Positions 15,745-25,313 of a stretch of 64,000 nt of DNA are shown here, piece after piece. The stretch is from the NCBI RefSeq assembly GCF_018139625.1, contig NZ_JAGSOH010000019.1, forward strand, positions 18,604 to 82,603. The letters run 5' to 3'. This stretch comes from Actinospica acidithermotolerans. Its GTDB lineage: Bacteria > Actinomycetota > Actinomycetes > Streptomycetales > Catenulisporaceae. The translations under genes and the position numbers were made by a program. The notes below the pieces were generated by a model, which saw only the letters and a list, made by a program, of their open reading frames with translations, searched no databases and was not told where the DNA came from. Numbering within the stretch: position 1 is the stretch's first letter; every line of letters starts with the position of its first letter.

Positions 15745-17208
15745 CTAGGACGCGCCGCGGGTCAGGTTTCTGGCCATGGCGCCGAAGACCAGGCCGTGGA
15801 ACGGCTTGATCGACCACCAGTAGAGCTGGCCGGCAAGGCCGCGCGGATGGAACAGCGCGCGCTGCCGGTAGAGCGCGCCGCCGTCCAGCGGATCGACGTT
15901 CAGCTCCAGCCAGGCGAGACCAGGCAGCCGCATCTCGGCGCGCAGCCGCAGCATGCGGCCCGGCAGGATCTCCTCGACGCGCCAGAAGTCCACGGCGTCG
16001 CCAACCCGCAGCGTCACCGGGTCCCGGCGGCCGCGGCGCAGCCCGACCCCGCCGAAGGCCCGGTCGATCAGGCCCCTGGCCTGCCACGCGACGGGCCACG
16101 AGTACCAGCCGGTCTCCCCGCCGATCGCCTCGATCTCGTTCCACACGGCGGCGGGGGAGGCGGTGGTGAAGCGCTCCCTGAGGTCGGTGTAGAGGGATCC
16201 GCCGGCCCACGACGGGTCGGTGGGCAGCGGGTCGGACGGCGCGCCGGGCACCGATCCGGAGGACCAGCGCGTGACCACGGCCGCCTCCCGCACGCGTCGC
16301 AGCGCGAGATCGACCGCCTCCTCGAACGGCAGCAGCCCTTCCGGCGGGTCGGGGATCACCGCGGCGACGGCGTGGTCGCGGCAGACGGCGTCGTGGTGCA
16401 GGGATTCGATCAGCGGCCGGGCGAGCGCGGACGGTATCGGCGTGACCAGGCCGACCCAGTGGCTCGAGAGCCGCGGCGTGAGCACCGGCACCGGGACGAT
16501 GCGCCGCGGCCCGAGGCCGGCGACGGCGGCGTAGCGCTGCATCATCTGGCGGTAGGTCAGCACGTCCGGGCCGCCGATGTCGAAGGCCCCTGCGACGTCC
16601 GCGGGCAGCGTCGCGGCGGCCACCAGGTAGCGCAGCACGTCGCGGATGGCGATGGGTTGAACCCTGCTGTCGACCCACGTCGGGGTGATCATCGCGGGGA
16701 GGCGCTCGGTGAGGTAGCGCAGCATCTCGAACGACGCGGAACCGCTGCCGAGGATGACCGCGGCGCGCAGCACGACGGTCGGCACGCCGCTCGCCAGCAG
16801 GATCTGCCCGACCTCGCCGCGCGAGCGCATGTGCGGCGAGAGCGTCTGGCCCTCGGGCGCGAGCCCGCCGAGGTACACCAGGCGGCCGATCCCGGCCTCG
16901 CGGGCCTGCGTGGCGAAGTTGCTCGCGGCCGCGCGGTCGGCCTGCTCGAAGCGCGGGCCGCCGAGCATGGAGTGGATCAGGTAGTACGCGGTGTCGACGC
17001 CCTTGAGCGCGGTGGCGGTGGCCGCCGGGTCCGCGGCGTCGGCCTCGACGACCTCGACCCGGTCGATCCACGGCTGGTCGCGCAGGTTGGCCCGCGACCT
17101 GGTCATGCAGCGTACCTGGTACCCCGCCTCAAGCAGACGGGGCACCAGGCGTCCGCCGACGTAACCGGTCGCGCCGGTGACCAGGCACGTCGTCTGTGTC
17201 GGCTCCAT
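15745..17208 (-). CDS. NAD(P)-binding SDR protein with C-terminal DUF2867 domain
   Basis: A 487-residue two-domain protein. The N-terminal half is an atypical short-chain dehydrogenase/NmrA-like Rossmann fold, with VTGATGYVGGRL at residues about 10-21 and VEADAADPAATATALKGVD as the second strand region. The C-terminal half (from about 330) is the DUF2867/SRPBCC-like part (GGETGWYSWPVAWQARGLID). This fusion is common in actinomycetes, where it is annotated as an epimerase of unknown substrate. ATG at 17208 follows GGAGGTTCGACCAG. Confidence 0.8.
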   Translation of the reverse strand: MEPTQTTCLVTGATGYVGGRLVPRLLEAGYQVRCMTRSRANLRDQPWIDRVEVVEADAADPAATATALKGVDTAYYLIHSMLGGPRFEQADRAAASNFATQAREAGIGRLVYLGGLAPEGQTLSPHMRSRGEVGQILLASGVPTVVLRAAVILGSGSASFEMLRYLTERLPAMITPTWVDSRVQPIAIRDVLRYLVAAATLPADVAGAFDIGGPDVLTYRQMMQRYAAVAGLGPRRIVPVPVLTPRLSSHWVGLVTPIPSALARPLIESLHHDAVCRDHAVAAVIPDPPEGLLPFEEAVDLALRRVREAAVVTRWSSGSVPGAPSDPLPTDPSWAGGSLYTDLRERFTTASPAAVWNEIEAIGGETGWYSWPVAWQARGLIDRAFGGVGLRRGRRDPVTLRVGDAVDFWRVEEILPGRMLRLRAEMRLPGLAWLELNVDPLDGGALYRQRALFHPRGLAGQLYWWSIKPFHGLVFGAMARNLTRGAS

Positions 17209-17337
17209 CTGGTCGAACCTCCGGGCAGCGCGTAACGGGCGAAATCCGATGATTCAGACGATCCGCCGCGCCGCCCGGGTGTGCAAGTCGCACAGGTTCT
17301 GCACAAGATGGCTGCCGAGCTCCCGGTGCTCCTCGGG

Positions 17338-20300
17338 CTAGCTCGCCGCCGCCTGTCCGTACGGCGTGAGCGTCACCGGCCCGATCAGCCCGTATGCCTG
17401 CCGGGACGCGATGCCGTAGATGCCCGGCGTGACCACGCGCAGCCGGTTGAGCAGCGTCGTCGCCACCTCCACGACGATCGTGTTCTGCCCGGCCTTGAGC
17501 AGCGGGCCGAGGTCCATCGACGCGGCCAGCTGCCTGGCCGGCGGGACCCGCGTGCCGTTGACCCATACGCGGTACGTGTCGAGCACCGTGCCCAGGCTCA
17601 GCGTCGCGCCGAGGCCGGAGTTCCAGGTCGACGGCAGGGTGAACTGGGTCGTGTAGCGGCCGACGCCGGACGAGTCCTGCAGCTGCGGGATCGCCGACCA
17701 GGCCGCGAGCGCGGTCAGGTCCACCCGCACCACCGGCTTGACCGTGGCGGTCACGTCCGTCGAACCCGGCGCGGGCTGCCAGTCCTCGGCGCTCAGGGAC
17801 CAGCTCGTGAGCGGGATCGGCGCGGGGACGGCGCCGATCGTGCTGTTGAGGACGGTCCCGTCGGCGAGCGTGGCCGTGTACGAGCCGGCCTGCGCCGCGC
17901 GGGTGAGGACCTGCGTGCCGTCGCCGCCGAGCGAGACGGAGTCGGCGCTCGTCGCGGTCACCTGCACCGCGCCGTGCTCGCCCGCCCATCCCGGCTTCGC
18001 CAGCACCACGATCGTGCTCTCGCCCGGGTTGAGCGCCACCTGCACGCCGATCCGCCCGTCCTGCACCGTGAACTGCGCGATCCGGGCTGCCGCGCCGGTC
18101 CACGCGTTGAGCCGGTAGGGCACGGCGTCCGGATCGACCGGGGTGAGCCAGACCGTCTGGTTGATCGCGGTGATCTTCGAGCTCGCCGCGTGCCGCGCGT
18201 TGGCCAGGTAGTACAGGTCCACGTGGCCGTCGACGCGGTGCGAATGCATCAGGCTCGAAGAGGTCTGCGTCACCGCGGGCACGACGCCGAGCTGCGCGAG
18301 CGCGTTCGGGATCAGCGACTGGTCGGAGACCGAGACCACGTTCGGCAGCGAGAGCATCTGGGCGATGTCGGCCGCCACCTGCGCGCTGTCGCCGGCCGAG
18401 ACGACGCCCGTCGCCAGCGGCTTCGACCAGTCGCCGAGCACGACCGTCGGCAGGCCGGCCTTCGCGAAGCCGAGCAGCAGCCGGGCGCCGTCCGGGCTGA
18501 TCTCCGTCTCGCTGCCGGTGAACTGGTCCGGCCCGAGGATCAGCGCGCCGTACGACGGGCCGTCGGTCGCGAGCCGTCCGCCGACGACCGAGACGCCGGG
18601 TAGTTCGAGCGTCCGGTCGGTGGCGAAGCTGTGCGTCCAGCCGGTCGGAATGCCCGACGCAGTGGCCCACGGCGCGCCAATGCCGGTCGCCGTGTAGCCC
18701 TTCTGCCGGTAGAAGACGATGTCGTACTTCGGTGTGCCGGACTGCAGCACCCACTGGTTGCGCGAGAAGTACCCGGCGATGTCGGGCATGTGGCCCCATG
18801 TCGGCTGCCGCGGACCCCAGGCCTCCGAGTAGCCGATGCCCGTCGTCTGATACGGAGACCACGCCGCGAAGCCCGGCCACGTCGCGCCGGGGGCGTTGCT
18901 GTAGGCGAACCCGTGCACCACCGACTGGTTCACGCCCGCGGCGAAGTAGCTGCCGACCGCCTGCAGGCCGGTGTACCAGGTCGTCGAGTACGCGCCGTTG
19001 GCGTACGCGAGCGCCTCGCAGGACAGCTTCAGGTGCCCGGCCAGGTCGCGGCCGCCGCACAGCACCCGGTAGTCGTCGAGGTTCTTGAACCCGAGTGTCT
19101 CTCCCTCGGGAATGTCCAGGAACGAGGCGAAGAAGAGCGAGTCCGTGTTCAGGCCGTAGGGCTGCATCCGGTACTGCATGCCGTGCCCGTGCGCCCAGTT
19201 CTGGAAGCCGAGGAGATGGTTCTCCTGGTATAGGGACGACATCACGGAGTTGACGTCGTCGCGGACGTGGGCGCTCAGCGTCGCGTCGTAGGCGAACTGG
19301 AACTTGCCCTTGATCGAGACGATGACGGGCAGGTACGGCACGAGGTCGTAGCCCAGGCTCTGCCGGAAGGCGTCGGGCAGGCCGGAGGTCCAGATCGTCG
19401 CCACCGTGGACAGCTCGAGCGAGTCCTCGAAGAAGGCGATGCCGACCTGGCGCAGCAGCGCCTCCAGGCGCGGGTTCAGGATCGAGTCGTCCCACCAGTC
19501 GGTGACCGCCTTCGTGCCGATGGCGCTGAAGTGGTCGACCACGTACGCGGTCGGCACCTCGAACGGGCCGCCGCCCTTGGGCAGCTGGCCGACGCCGCGC
19601 AGCCAGTACGACAGCAGCACCCAGTTGCTCGAACCGGCAGGCGCCGTCCAGGAGATCTGGCCGTCGCTCACCGAGTCGGTCACGTCGATCAGCGAGGACT
19701 GATCGAGCGGCGTGACACCGGAGACGGCGGCGCCGGTCACCCGCAGCGCCTGCACCTTGTAAAGGGTCTGCTTCGTGACGCCGCTGCCGGCCGCCACCAC
19801 GGCCGCGGGCACCACGCCGCTGTACGTCGCGCCGCCGGCGACCGTGACCACGCCGTGCGCGAGCTCGGTCGAGGCGGCCGGGCTGTCGGGGCCGACCGTC
19901 GGCGCGCACACCGGGTAGCCGGGACCGAGCGTCAGGTCGACGGACAGGCCGCGCGCCTTGGCTCGCGTCAGCGCCGCCTCGAGCGCCTCGACCCAGGCGG
20001 AACCGCCCCACGGGTAGTTCACGATGTCGAGCGTGTCCAGGCCGCTGGCGTGGATGTCGGAGAGCTCCAGGCCGCCGAAGCCGATGTCGGCGACCTGGTC
20101 CACCTCGCGGGCGATCTCCGCCGGATCGACCTGGCCGTTCGGCCACCACCAGCGGAACTTGGGGGCGACCGAGGTCGGCGGGGCGGCGAAGTTCGATCGC
20201 CAGGCCCGGCTGACCGCGGCCGGGAAGCCCGGGGTCGAGCCGTCGGCACTGGCCGAAGCCGCGGTGCGCAGCGGCAGCAGCGCGCCGGCGCCCGCGGCGG

Positions 20301-20412
20301 CGGTCAGGGCGAGCAGCCGGCGACGGGTGAACTCGACGCCCGCGCCTGGCTTGCCGCGGGTCGGGAAGTCCTCGCCCGCCGGGGCGCTCGAACGTGGCTT
20401 GCGCTTGGACAC
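17338..20412 (-). CDS. Tat-exported glycosyl hydrolase, probable GH106 alpha-L-rhamnosidase
   Basis: A 1,024-residue secreted enzyme. The N-terminus carries the twin-arginine signal TRRRLLALTAAAGAGALLPL (residues about 29-48). The start of the mature enzyme, PKFRWWWPNGQVDPAEIARE then IGFGGLELSDIH, is the hallmark of GH106-type rhamnosidases. The long catalytic part is followed by a beta-sandwich (residues about 880-980) like the sugar-binding domain of GH2 enzymes. The GTG start at 20412 has only a weak GAGAGA upstream. Together with the GH78 gene upstream it suggests degradation of rhamnose-containing plant or microbial polysaccharide outside the cell. Confidence 0.78.
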   Translation of the reverse strand: MSKRKPRSSAPAGEDFPTRGKPGAGVEFTRRRLLALTAAAGAGALLPLRTAASASADGSTPGFPAAVSRAWRSNFAAPPTSVAPKFRWWWPNGQVDPAEIAREVDQVADIGFGGLELSDIHASGLDTLDIVNYPWGGSAWVEALEAALTRAKARGLSVDLTLGPGYPVCAPTVGPDSPAASTELAHGVVTVAGGATYSGVVPAAVVAAGSGVTKQTLYKVQALRVTGAAVSGVTPLDQSSLIDVTDSVSDGQISWTAPAGSSNWVLLSYWLRGVGQLPKGGGPFEVPTAYVVDHFSAIGTKAVTDWWDDSILNPRLEALLRQVGIAFFEDSLELSTVATIWTSGLPDAFRQSLGYDLVPYLPVIVSIKGKFQFAYDATLSAHVRDDVNSVMSSLYQENHLLGFQNWAHGHGMQYRMQPYGLNTDSLFFASFLDIPEGETLGFKNLDDYRVLCGGRDLAGHLKLSCEALAYANGAYSTTWYTGLQAVGSYFAAGVNQSVVHGFAYSNAPGATWPGFAAWSPYQTTGIGYSEAWGPRQPTWGHMPDIAGYFSRNQWVLQSGTPKYDIVFYRQKGYTATGIGAPWATASGIPTGWTHSFATDRTLELPGVSVVGGRLATDGPSYGALILGPDQFTGSETEISPDGARLLLGFAKAGLPTVVLGDWSKPLATGVVSAGDSAQVAADIAQMLSLPNVVSVSDQSLIPNALAQLGVVPAVTQTSSSLMHSHRVDGHVDLYYLANARHAASSKITAINQTVWLTPVDPDAVPYRLNAWTGAAARIAQFTVQDGRIGVQVALNPGESTIVVLAKPGWAGEHGAVQVTATSADSVSLGGDGTQVLTRAAQAGSYTATLADGTVLNSTIGAVPAPIPLTSWSLSAEDWQPAPGSTDVTATVKPVVRVDLTALAAWSAIPQLQDSSGVGRYTTQFTLPSTWNSGLGATLSLGTVLDTYRVWVNGTRVPPARQLAASMDLGPLLKAGQNTIVVEVATTLLNRLRVVTPGIYGIASRQAYGLIGPVTLTPYGQAAAS

Positions 20413-20440
20413 TGTTCTCTCTTCTCTGATCGCCGATGAT

Positions 20441-20500
20441 CTGCGTGCTGCGTGCGTGCTGCGTGCTGCGTGCTGCGTGCCGTGCGCGAGCTGCGTGCCG
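20441..20500. repeat. CTGCGTG heptamer array
   Basis: Consecutive and slightly irregular copies of CTGCGTG/GCGTGCT fill the space between the GH78 stop and the GH106 start. The heptamer is a simple sequence repeat and is not expected to be translated. Confidence 0.65.
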
Positions 20501-20515
20501 TGTGTTGTGTGCTGG

Positions 20516-23500
20516 TCACGCCGACGCGGCGCGGAACCGCCAATCGCCGGGGCCGACGCGCCAGGTGGCGTTCGTGCCGTCGTTGCCGGTGAGCTTCGCC
20601 CCGTCGGTCGCGGAGACCTGCGCGGCGGAACCGCCCGCCGCGGCGAGCGGAAGCGCGACGGTCGCGGTCGTGTTCGCCGGGACGCTCGCGTCGAGCGAGA
20701 TCGAGCCCGGGCCGGTCTGCCAGCTGGTGGAGATCCGGCCCTGCGGGCTCTGATACGTGGCGGCCGCCGAGGTCAGCGAGCCGACGACGGCGGGGGCGAT
20801 CACCAGGTCGCTGAACGCGACCGAGTCCTCGCTCTGGTCGATGCCGCCGACGCCGCCGGTGAACCAGGCGTCGAGCGCGCCGAGCATCCAGTGGTTCTGC
20901 GACCCGTTCGTGCCCAGGCCGCCCCAGTCCTCGGCCAGCGAGGTCGAACCGGACACGACCTGGTAGCCGTAGCTCGGCGACGAGGTCAGCGTGGCGATGT
21001 CGTGGATCACGTCGTGCCGCCCGGCCCGCGCGAGCACGCGGAAGACCGCGGGCAGCGCGACCTCGCCCACGTCCAGGTGGTTGCCGTTCGCGCGGATCGT
21101 CGCGATCAGGGTGCTGAGTACGGCACCCCGGTCGGCGGCCGGCACGAGCCCTCCGTCGAGCGCGAGGGCGTTGCACGCCTGGCTGCCGGAGCTGTAGCTC
21201 GCGGTCGAGGCGTTGTAGTACTTCGCGTTGAACGCGGCCGAGATGTTCGTCGCGAGCTGCTGGTAGGTCGCCGCGTCGGAGCCGTTGCCGAGCAGGTTCG
21301 CGATCTTGACCATCGTGGTCGCCAGCCGCATGTACGCGTAGCTCGCGGTCACGCCGACCGGCGTCGTCGTGTTCAGCGTGATCCAGTCGCCGAGCCCGTC
21401 GTTGAGCAGGTAGCCGGAGGACTGGGTCGCGAGATAGCCCAGGTATTTCTGCATGGCCGGGTAGTAGTCGCGGACCGTCTGCAGATCGCCGTAGAACCGG
21501 TACATCTGCCACGGCGCCAGGATGATCGAGCCGCCCCAGTTCGCGTCGTCCCGATAGGCCCCGGCGAACTGCGCGAGCTCCGGCGCCGTGGTCGGCACGA
21601 GGCCGTCCTCGCTCTGCGCCTCGGACATGTCGCGCACGATCTTGCGGTACATCGCGGCCACGTCGTAGTTGCGCGCGGCCACGTCGAAGATCAGGCCGAT
21701 GTCGTCGAGCCAGCCGAGCTTCTCGCGGTGCGGGCAGTCGGTCAGCGTCGAGAACATGTTGCTCTGCAACGCCCGGTTGATGATCGTGTGAATCGAGTTG
21801 AGCAGCTCGTCGGAGCAGGTGAACGTCGCGGACTCGGCGTTGGCGGCGCGCAGGACGTGCCGGGTCGCGTCGGTTGTCGCAGGGGCCTGCGGGAGTCCCT
21901 CGACCTGCAGATAGCGCAGGCCGTGGTACATGAAGCGCGGGTGCCAGACCTCGTCGCCGGTGCCCGCCGCCGTGTATGTGTCGTAGATCGGCGTCCCGGT
22001 CGTGGACTGGTCGATCAGCCCGTTCTTCAGCCGCTCGCCGGGACGCAGGGTGACGACGGTCCCGGCGGGCGCGTTGACAGTCAGCTCCGGCCAGCCCGCG
22101 GCGTTGACGCCGTAGTCGAACACGTAGATGCCCGAGGACGGGTTGGTCACCGCGGTCGCGGTACCGCTCTCCACGATCTGCACGCCCGGCATCAGCCGCC
22201 CTGACAACGCCGTCCCCGAGGCCGGCTTGCCGGTGACGACAGCGCTCTTCCATTCGCCGCCGGTCAGGTCCGCGCCGAGCGAGTCCCAGCCGGCCTGCTC
22301 CCGGCGGGCGTCGTAGTCCTCGCCGCCGTACCAGTTGCTGAAGGTCGTCGCGCCGAGCGAGGTCTGCCAGGCGCCGTCCGTCGCCACGATCTGCGTGCGG
22401 CCGTTCGGGTAGGTGAGTTCGAGCTGCGCGATCAGCCGCGGCGGGCCGAAACCGGCGGTGGCCTTGATGTACCGCGACGGGTTGGCGAGCGTGTTGAAGA
22501 TGTCCCAGGTCCCGCCGCCGAGCTCGACGCCGACCGAGTTCTGACCGTGCCGGATCAGGTTCGTCACGTCGTACGTCGCGTACTGGACCTCCCGCAGTAC
22601 GTTGCTGACCGGCGGCTCCAGCACGTTGTCGGTGACCGGCCGGCCGTTGACCGTCGCGATGTGGATGCCGGAGCACGAGATGTACAGCCGCGCCTTGTCG
22701 ACGGAGCTGTTCGGCACGGTGAACTGGCGTGCGAACAGAGGCAGGGCGGCCGGCGCGTTGTGCATGCTGGACGGCGGATACGGCTTGTCGTCCTTCTTCA
22801 TCGTGCCGACGGTGGTGAACGGCCCGTTCGGCGACTCCGAGACGCCGATGGTGAAGGTGCGCGGGTAGTTCGGCGTCACGCCCCACTGGCTCGGCGCGTC
22901 CCAGAGCTGGTAGACGGCGGCGGTGTCGAAGGTGCGGTCCTGGCCGAGGTCGAAGGTCAGCAGGATCGGCGTCGCCGAGACGTCCGTGGCCGGGTGGATC
23001 GCGCTCTGGTAGCCGTGCGGCGCGTCGACCGAGCTGATCTTGCCGTCCGTCAGGTACTCCGGCGCCCATTGCCCGGCGACGGTGATGCTCTCCGACGCGG
23101 TCACCGCGGCACCCAGCGCGACGTTCACGCCCGGCGCCGAGGAGTCGAAGAGCTCGAATTCCGCCATCTGCAGCTGCGGCTGGAACGCCGGATCGCCCAG
23201 CGGGGCCGCCGGACGGCCGAGGTCGGTGACGGTCAGCCGCACATAGCGGGCGGTCTGCGCGCTGGTGAGCGTCACCGTCAGCGGCTGCGGCGCCTCCCAC
23301 TCGGCATTGCCGATCCAGCTCGCGCTCCAGTCCGACGAGGAGAGCAGGCCGAGCTCCCACGTCGCGGGGGCGCTCCAGTCGGTGACCCGGCCGTCGGCGT
23401 CCCAGACGCGCACCCGCCACGACGCCACGGCGCGTGAACTGACCGGACGTCCGCCGTAAGCGATCTGGCAGTTCTGCGAAGACATGACCCGGCCGCTGTC

Positions 23501-23905
23501 CCACAGGTCGGGCTTGCCCGAGCGCAGCAGCTGCTCGTCGGTGGCGACCTGCACCTGGTAAGCGGTCTGCGCCGCGTACGTCGGTCCGGCGGTGGTGCGC
23601 CGCGCGTCGTCGACCAGCTGCCAGCTCAGCGTCGGAGCGGGCAGGTCGACGCCCATCGGGCTCGTCATCGAAGCGGTCCGCAGCGTGTCGATCCGCAGTG
23701 GTGCGAACGCCGCACCGGCGGCGTTGGAGCTGCCGGCCGCCGCTGATGAGGCCGTATCGGTGGCGGTGGACGACGCCGTGTCGGCGTGCGCCACGGCGCC
23801 GGGGACCATCAGGGCGCTGAGCCCGCCGACCGTCGTCGCGCCGCCGACGGCGATGAAGCGGCGGCGGCCGATGCCGTCCTCGGCTGGGCGCTGGGCCATG
23901 ACCAT
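20516..23905 (-). CDS. Tat-exported GH78 alpha-L-rhamnosidase
   Basis: A 1,129-residue secreted enzyme that removes terminal alpha-L-rhamnose. The Tat signal is GRRRFIAVGGATTVGGLSAL. Next come an N-terminal beta-sandwich interrupted by a discoidin-like domain (about residues 130-280: NVALGAAVTASESITVAGQW, ILLTFDLGQDRTFDTAAVYQ), the rhamnosidase N domain, and the (alpha/alpha)6 barrel with DCPHREKLGWLDDIGLIFD, which holds the catalytic acid region. A C-terminal beta-sandwich ends the protein. The ATG at 23905 is preceded by AAAGGAC. An upstream in-frame extension is not credible. LacI-like operator sequences lie upstream (23963 and 24355). Confidence 0.87.
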   Translation of the reverse strand: MVMAQRPAEDGIGRRRFIAVGGATTVGGLSALMVPGAVAHADTASSTATDTASSAAAGSSNAAGAAFAPLRIDTLRTASMTSPMGVDLPAPTLSWQLVDDARRTTAGPTYAAQTAYQVQVATDEQLLRSGKPDLWDSGRVMSSQNCQIAYGGRPVSSRAVASWRVRVWDADGRVTDWSAPATWELGLLSSSDWSASWIGNAEWEAPQPLTVTLTSAQTARYVRLTVTDLGRPAAPLGDPAFQPQLQMAEFELFDSSAPGVNVALGAAVTASESITVAGQWAPEYLTDGKISSVDAPHGYQSAIHPATDVSATPILLTFDLGQDRTFDTAAVYQLWDAPSQWGVTPNYPRTFTIGVSESPNGPFTTVGTMKKDDKPYPPSSMHNAPAALPLFARQFTVPNSSVDKARLYISCSGIHIATVNGRPVTDNVLEPPVSNVLREVQYATYDVTNLIRHGQNSVGVELGGGTWDIFNTLANPSRYIKATAGFGPPRLIAQLELTYPNGRTQIVATDGAWQTSLGATTFSNWYGGEDYDARREQAGWDSLGADLTGGEWKSAVVTGKPASGTALSGRLMPGVQIVESGTATAVTNPSSGIYVFDYGVNAAGWPELTVNAPAGTVVTLRPGERLKNGLIDQSTTGTPIYDTYTAAGTGDEVWHPRFMYHGLRYLQVEGLPQAPATTDATRHVLRAANAESATFTCSDELLNSIHTIINRALQSNMFSTLTDCPHREKLGWLDDIGLIFDVAARNYDVAAMYRKIVRDMSEAQSEDGLVPTTAPELAQFAGAYRDDANWGGSIILAPWQMYRFYGDLQTVRDYYPAMQKYLGYLATQSSGYLLNDGLGDWITLNTTTPVGVTASYAYMRLATTMVKIANLLGNGSDAATYQQLATNISAAFNAKYYNASTASYSSGSQACNALALDGGLVPAADRGAVLSTLIATIRANGNHLDVGEVALPAVFRVLARAGRHDVIHDIATLTSSPSYGYQVVSGSTSLAEDWGGLGTNGSQNHWMLGALDAWFTGGVGGIDQSEDSVAFSDLVIAPAVVGSLTSAAATYQSPQGRISTSWQTGPGSISLDASVPANTTATVALPLAAAGGSAAQVSATDGAKLTGNDGTNATWRVGPGDWRFRAASA

Positions 23906-23962
23906 GCGGGTGGGTCCTTTCTCGTCAGCATCGGGGAGAAGGGCGCAAGCTTCGCGACACCA

Positions 23963-23976
23963 TTTGAACGTTTCAG
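23963..23976. promoter_or_regulatory. LacI-like operator candidate before GH78
   Basis: TTTGAACGTTTCAG matches 11 of 14 bases of the symmetric form CTGAAACGTTTCAG. It lies 58 bases before the GH78 start codon, in the promoter region. Confidence 0.45.
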
Positions 23977-24993
23977 TCCGAGGCCGAAAAAAGTGCCTCG
24001 AAACCGAGGCGGGGCAGTGCGATCGAGTCGTGCGAGGGCGCGGTCCAGTCGGCGGCCGTGTGCTTGACACACGCGCACGGCGCGGATTTTGCAAGCAGCG
24101 AGCGGTGTCTCGATGCTGCGGGCCCGCCGGATCCGGCGCTAGGGCAGGCGGAGCTTCAGCGTGCTGAGACGCTGGTTAACGGCCGGTTTCCAGCCCAGGG
24201 AGTAGCCAGGTGGAGCGGGCAGGCGGGCGTACGCGCACCGGCGAGGTGCCCGATCCGGCGCTGCGCCGGGGGCGGCGAATCCGCGTGGCCCCCCGCGCCG
24301 GCAGCGGATCGCGTCAGCTTCCTTGCTGGACACCATCGCCTCCCTCGGCGTGGACTGAAACCTTTCAGAACCTCACTACAGCTGGAGAGGCTACGGGTGA
24401 ACCCCGGGGGCGTCAATACCCGATCGCCTACGCGGTGTCAGGAATGTGCCTTCGATACGGATTCGACACGGATTCGATCCACGCCTGCCGCGCCGGACGC
24501 CCGGCGGCATGCCGCACATCGAAGCCGCACATCGAAGACGATCCGGCCGAAGCGACGTACCCGAGCGCCAGGGCGGCATCGACGCCGAAGCGCGGTCCGG
24601 TATCGGCCAGAACGTGACCGTGATGATCCATTCGACCCCGGCCGCCCCAATCGCAGCGGTTCCGCGTCCAGCCACCGAGCCCGCGCATCGGAGATCAATT
24701 CATCCGCCGACGCCATGGCTCTGCTGTCGATCTTCACTCGAATGCCGCACGCGCCAGCGCGCCGTGGGTGAAGGTGCCCGCGCCACGCGTCGGGCGGGAC
24801 GAAGGCGTCGAAGGTTTCCTCGTTCACTGATTCGCCCCCGGCGCCCCAGTCTGGCCGACGGGCCCGACAGTGCAGGTGGACGGAGCATGCGGCAGCCGGA
24901 ATCTGATGAACGCATGAATTCCGGCCCGTGCGGGCACCTGAAGCCGAACGACGCGTCACGACGACGCGTCCGTCGGATGAGGAGGTCACTCCG
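23977..24993. other. 1-kb region without a convincing gene
   Basis: Only fragments are seen. Minus-strand frame 24139-24336 ends in a plausible coding tail (YSLGWKPAVNQRLSTLKLRL then P and stop). A minus-strand frame from GTG 24827 starts with good codon use (NEETFDAFVPPDAWRGHL) and then degrades; another frame near 24500-24620 also looks briefly coding. These look like eroded gene pieces without a recognisable family. The stretch also has an 11-bp tandem unit TTCGAYACGGA at 24451-24480 and a 13-bp duplication GCCGCACATCGAA at 24511-24536. Confidence 0.5.
24355..24368. promoter_or_regulatory. LacI-like operator candidate
   Basis: CTGAAACCTTTCAG has 6-bp arms CTGAAA/TTTCAG and matches 13 of 14 bases of CTGAAACGTTTCAG. 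It lies 450 bases upstream of GH78, just before the eroded frame at 24139-24336, so it may have controlled a lost gene or act at a distance. Confidence 0.45.
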
Positions 24994-25179
24994 ATGACCG
25001 CACCCCGTACGATGCGCCAGTTCATGGACATGACGAAGGGCCGGGCGCTGCAGATCAGGGGCAGGATCACCGGCAGGCGGCGGACCGAGGTTCGCGGCGA
25101 GCTGAAGCAGGCCCGCGCCGAGTCCCGCGCCTCCGCCCACCGACTCGCACGGAGGCTACGCCACGTAGCACACTGGTGA
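24994..25179 (+). CDS. small CsbD-like stress protein
   Basis: A 61-residue, very basic, helical protein. The part TKGRALQIRGRITGRRRTEV followed by RGELKQA fits the CsbD-like pattern of two short helices around a Gly-containing turn. CsbD proteins are general-stress proteins of unknown mechanism. ATG at 24994 follows GGAGGTCACTCCG. A terminator hairpin follows at 25191. Here basic residues replace most of the acidic ones usual in CsbD, so it may bind nucleic acid. Confidence 0.55.
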   Translation: MTAPRTMRQFMDMTKGRALQIRGRITGRRRTEVRGELKQARAESRASAHRLARRLRHVAHW

Positions 25180-25190
25180 CAGGGAGCGGT

Positions 25191-25215
25191 CGCCCGCCGG
25201 TGATACCGGCGGGCG
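25191..25215 (+). terminator. terminator after the CsbD-like gene
   Basis: Perfect 11-bp arms CGCCCGCCGGT / ACCGGCGGGCG around a GAT loop, 11 bases after the stop codon. Its position argues that the kinase gene starts at 25314 and not at the overlapping GTG at 25176. Confidence 0.7.
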
Positions 25216-25313
25216 ACCGGGGTGGAACAGACGCTACGACTGAGGCGAAAGCGCGGATCTGGCAGATGCACAGGGAGGGCGGGCTCGGCGCGGAACGGGT
25301 GGAGGCGGGGCTG

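Noticed and set aside
25176..25313. Upstream GTG start for the kinase overlapping the CsbD-like stop
   Set aside because: A terminator hairpin lies inside this part, codon use is poor, and a good ribosome site stands before ATG 25314.
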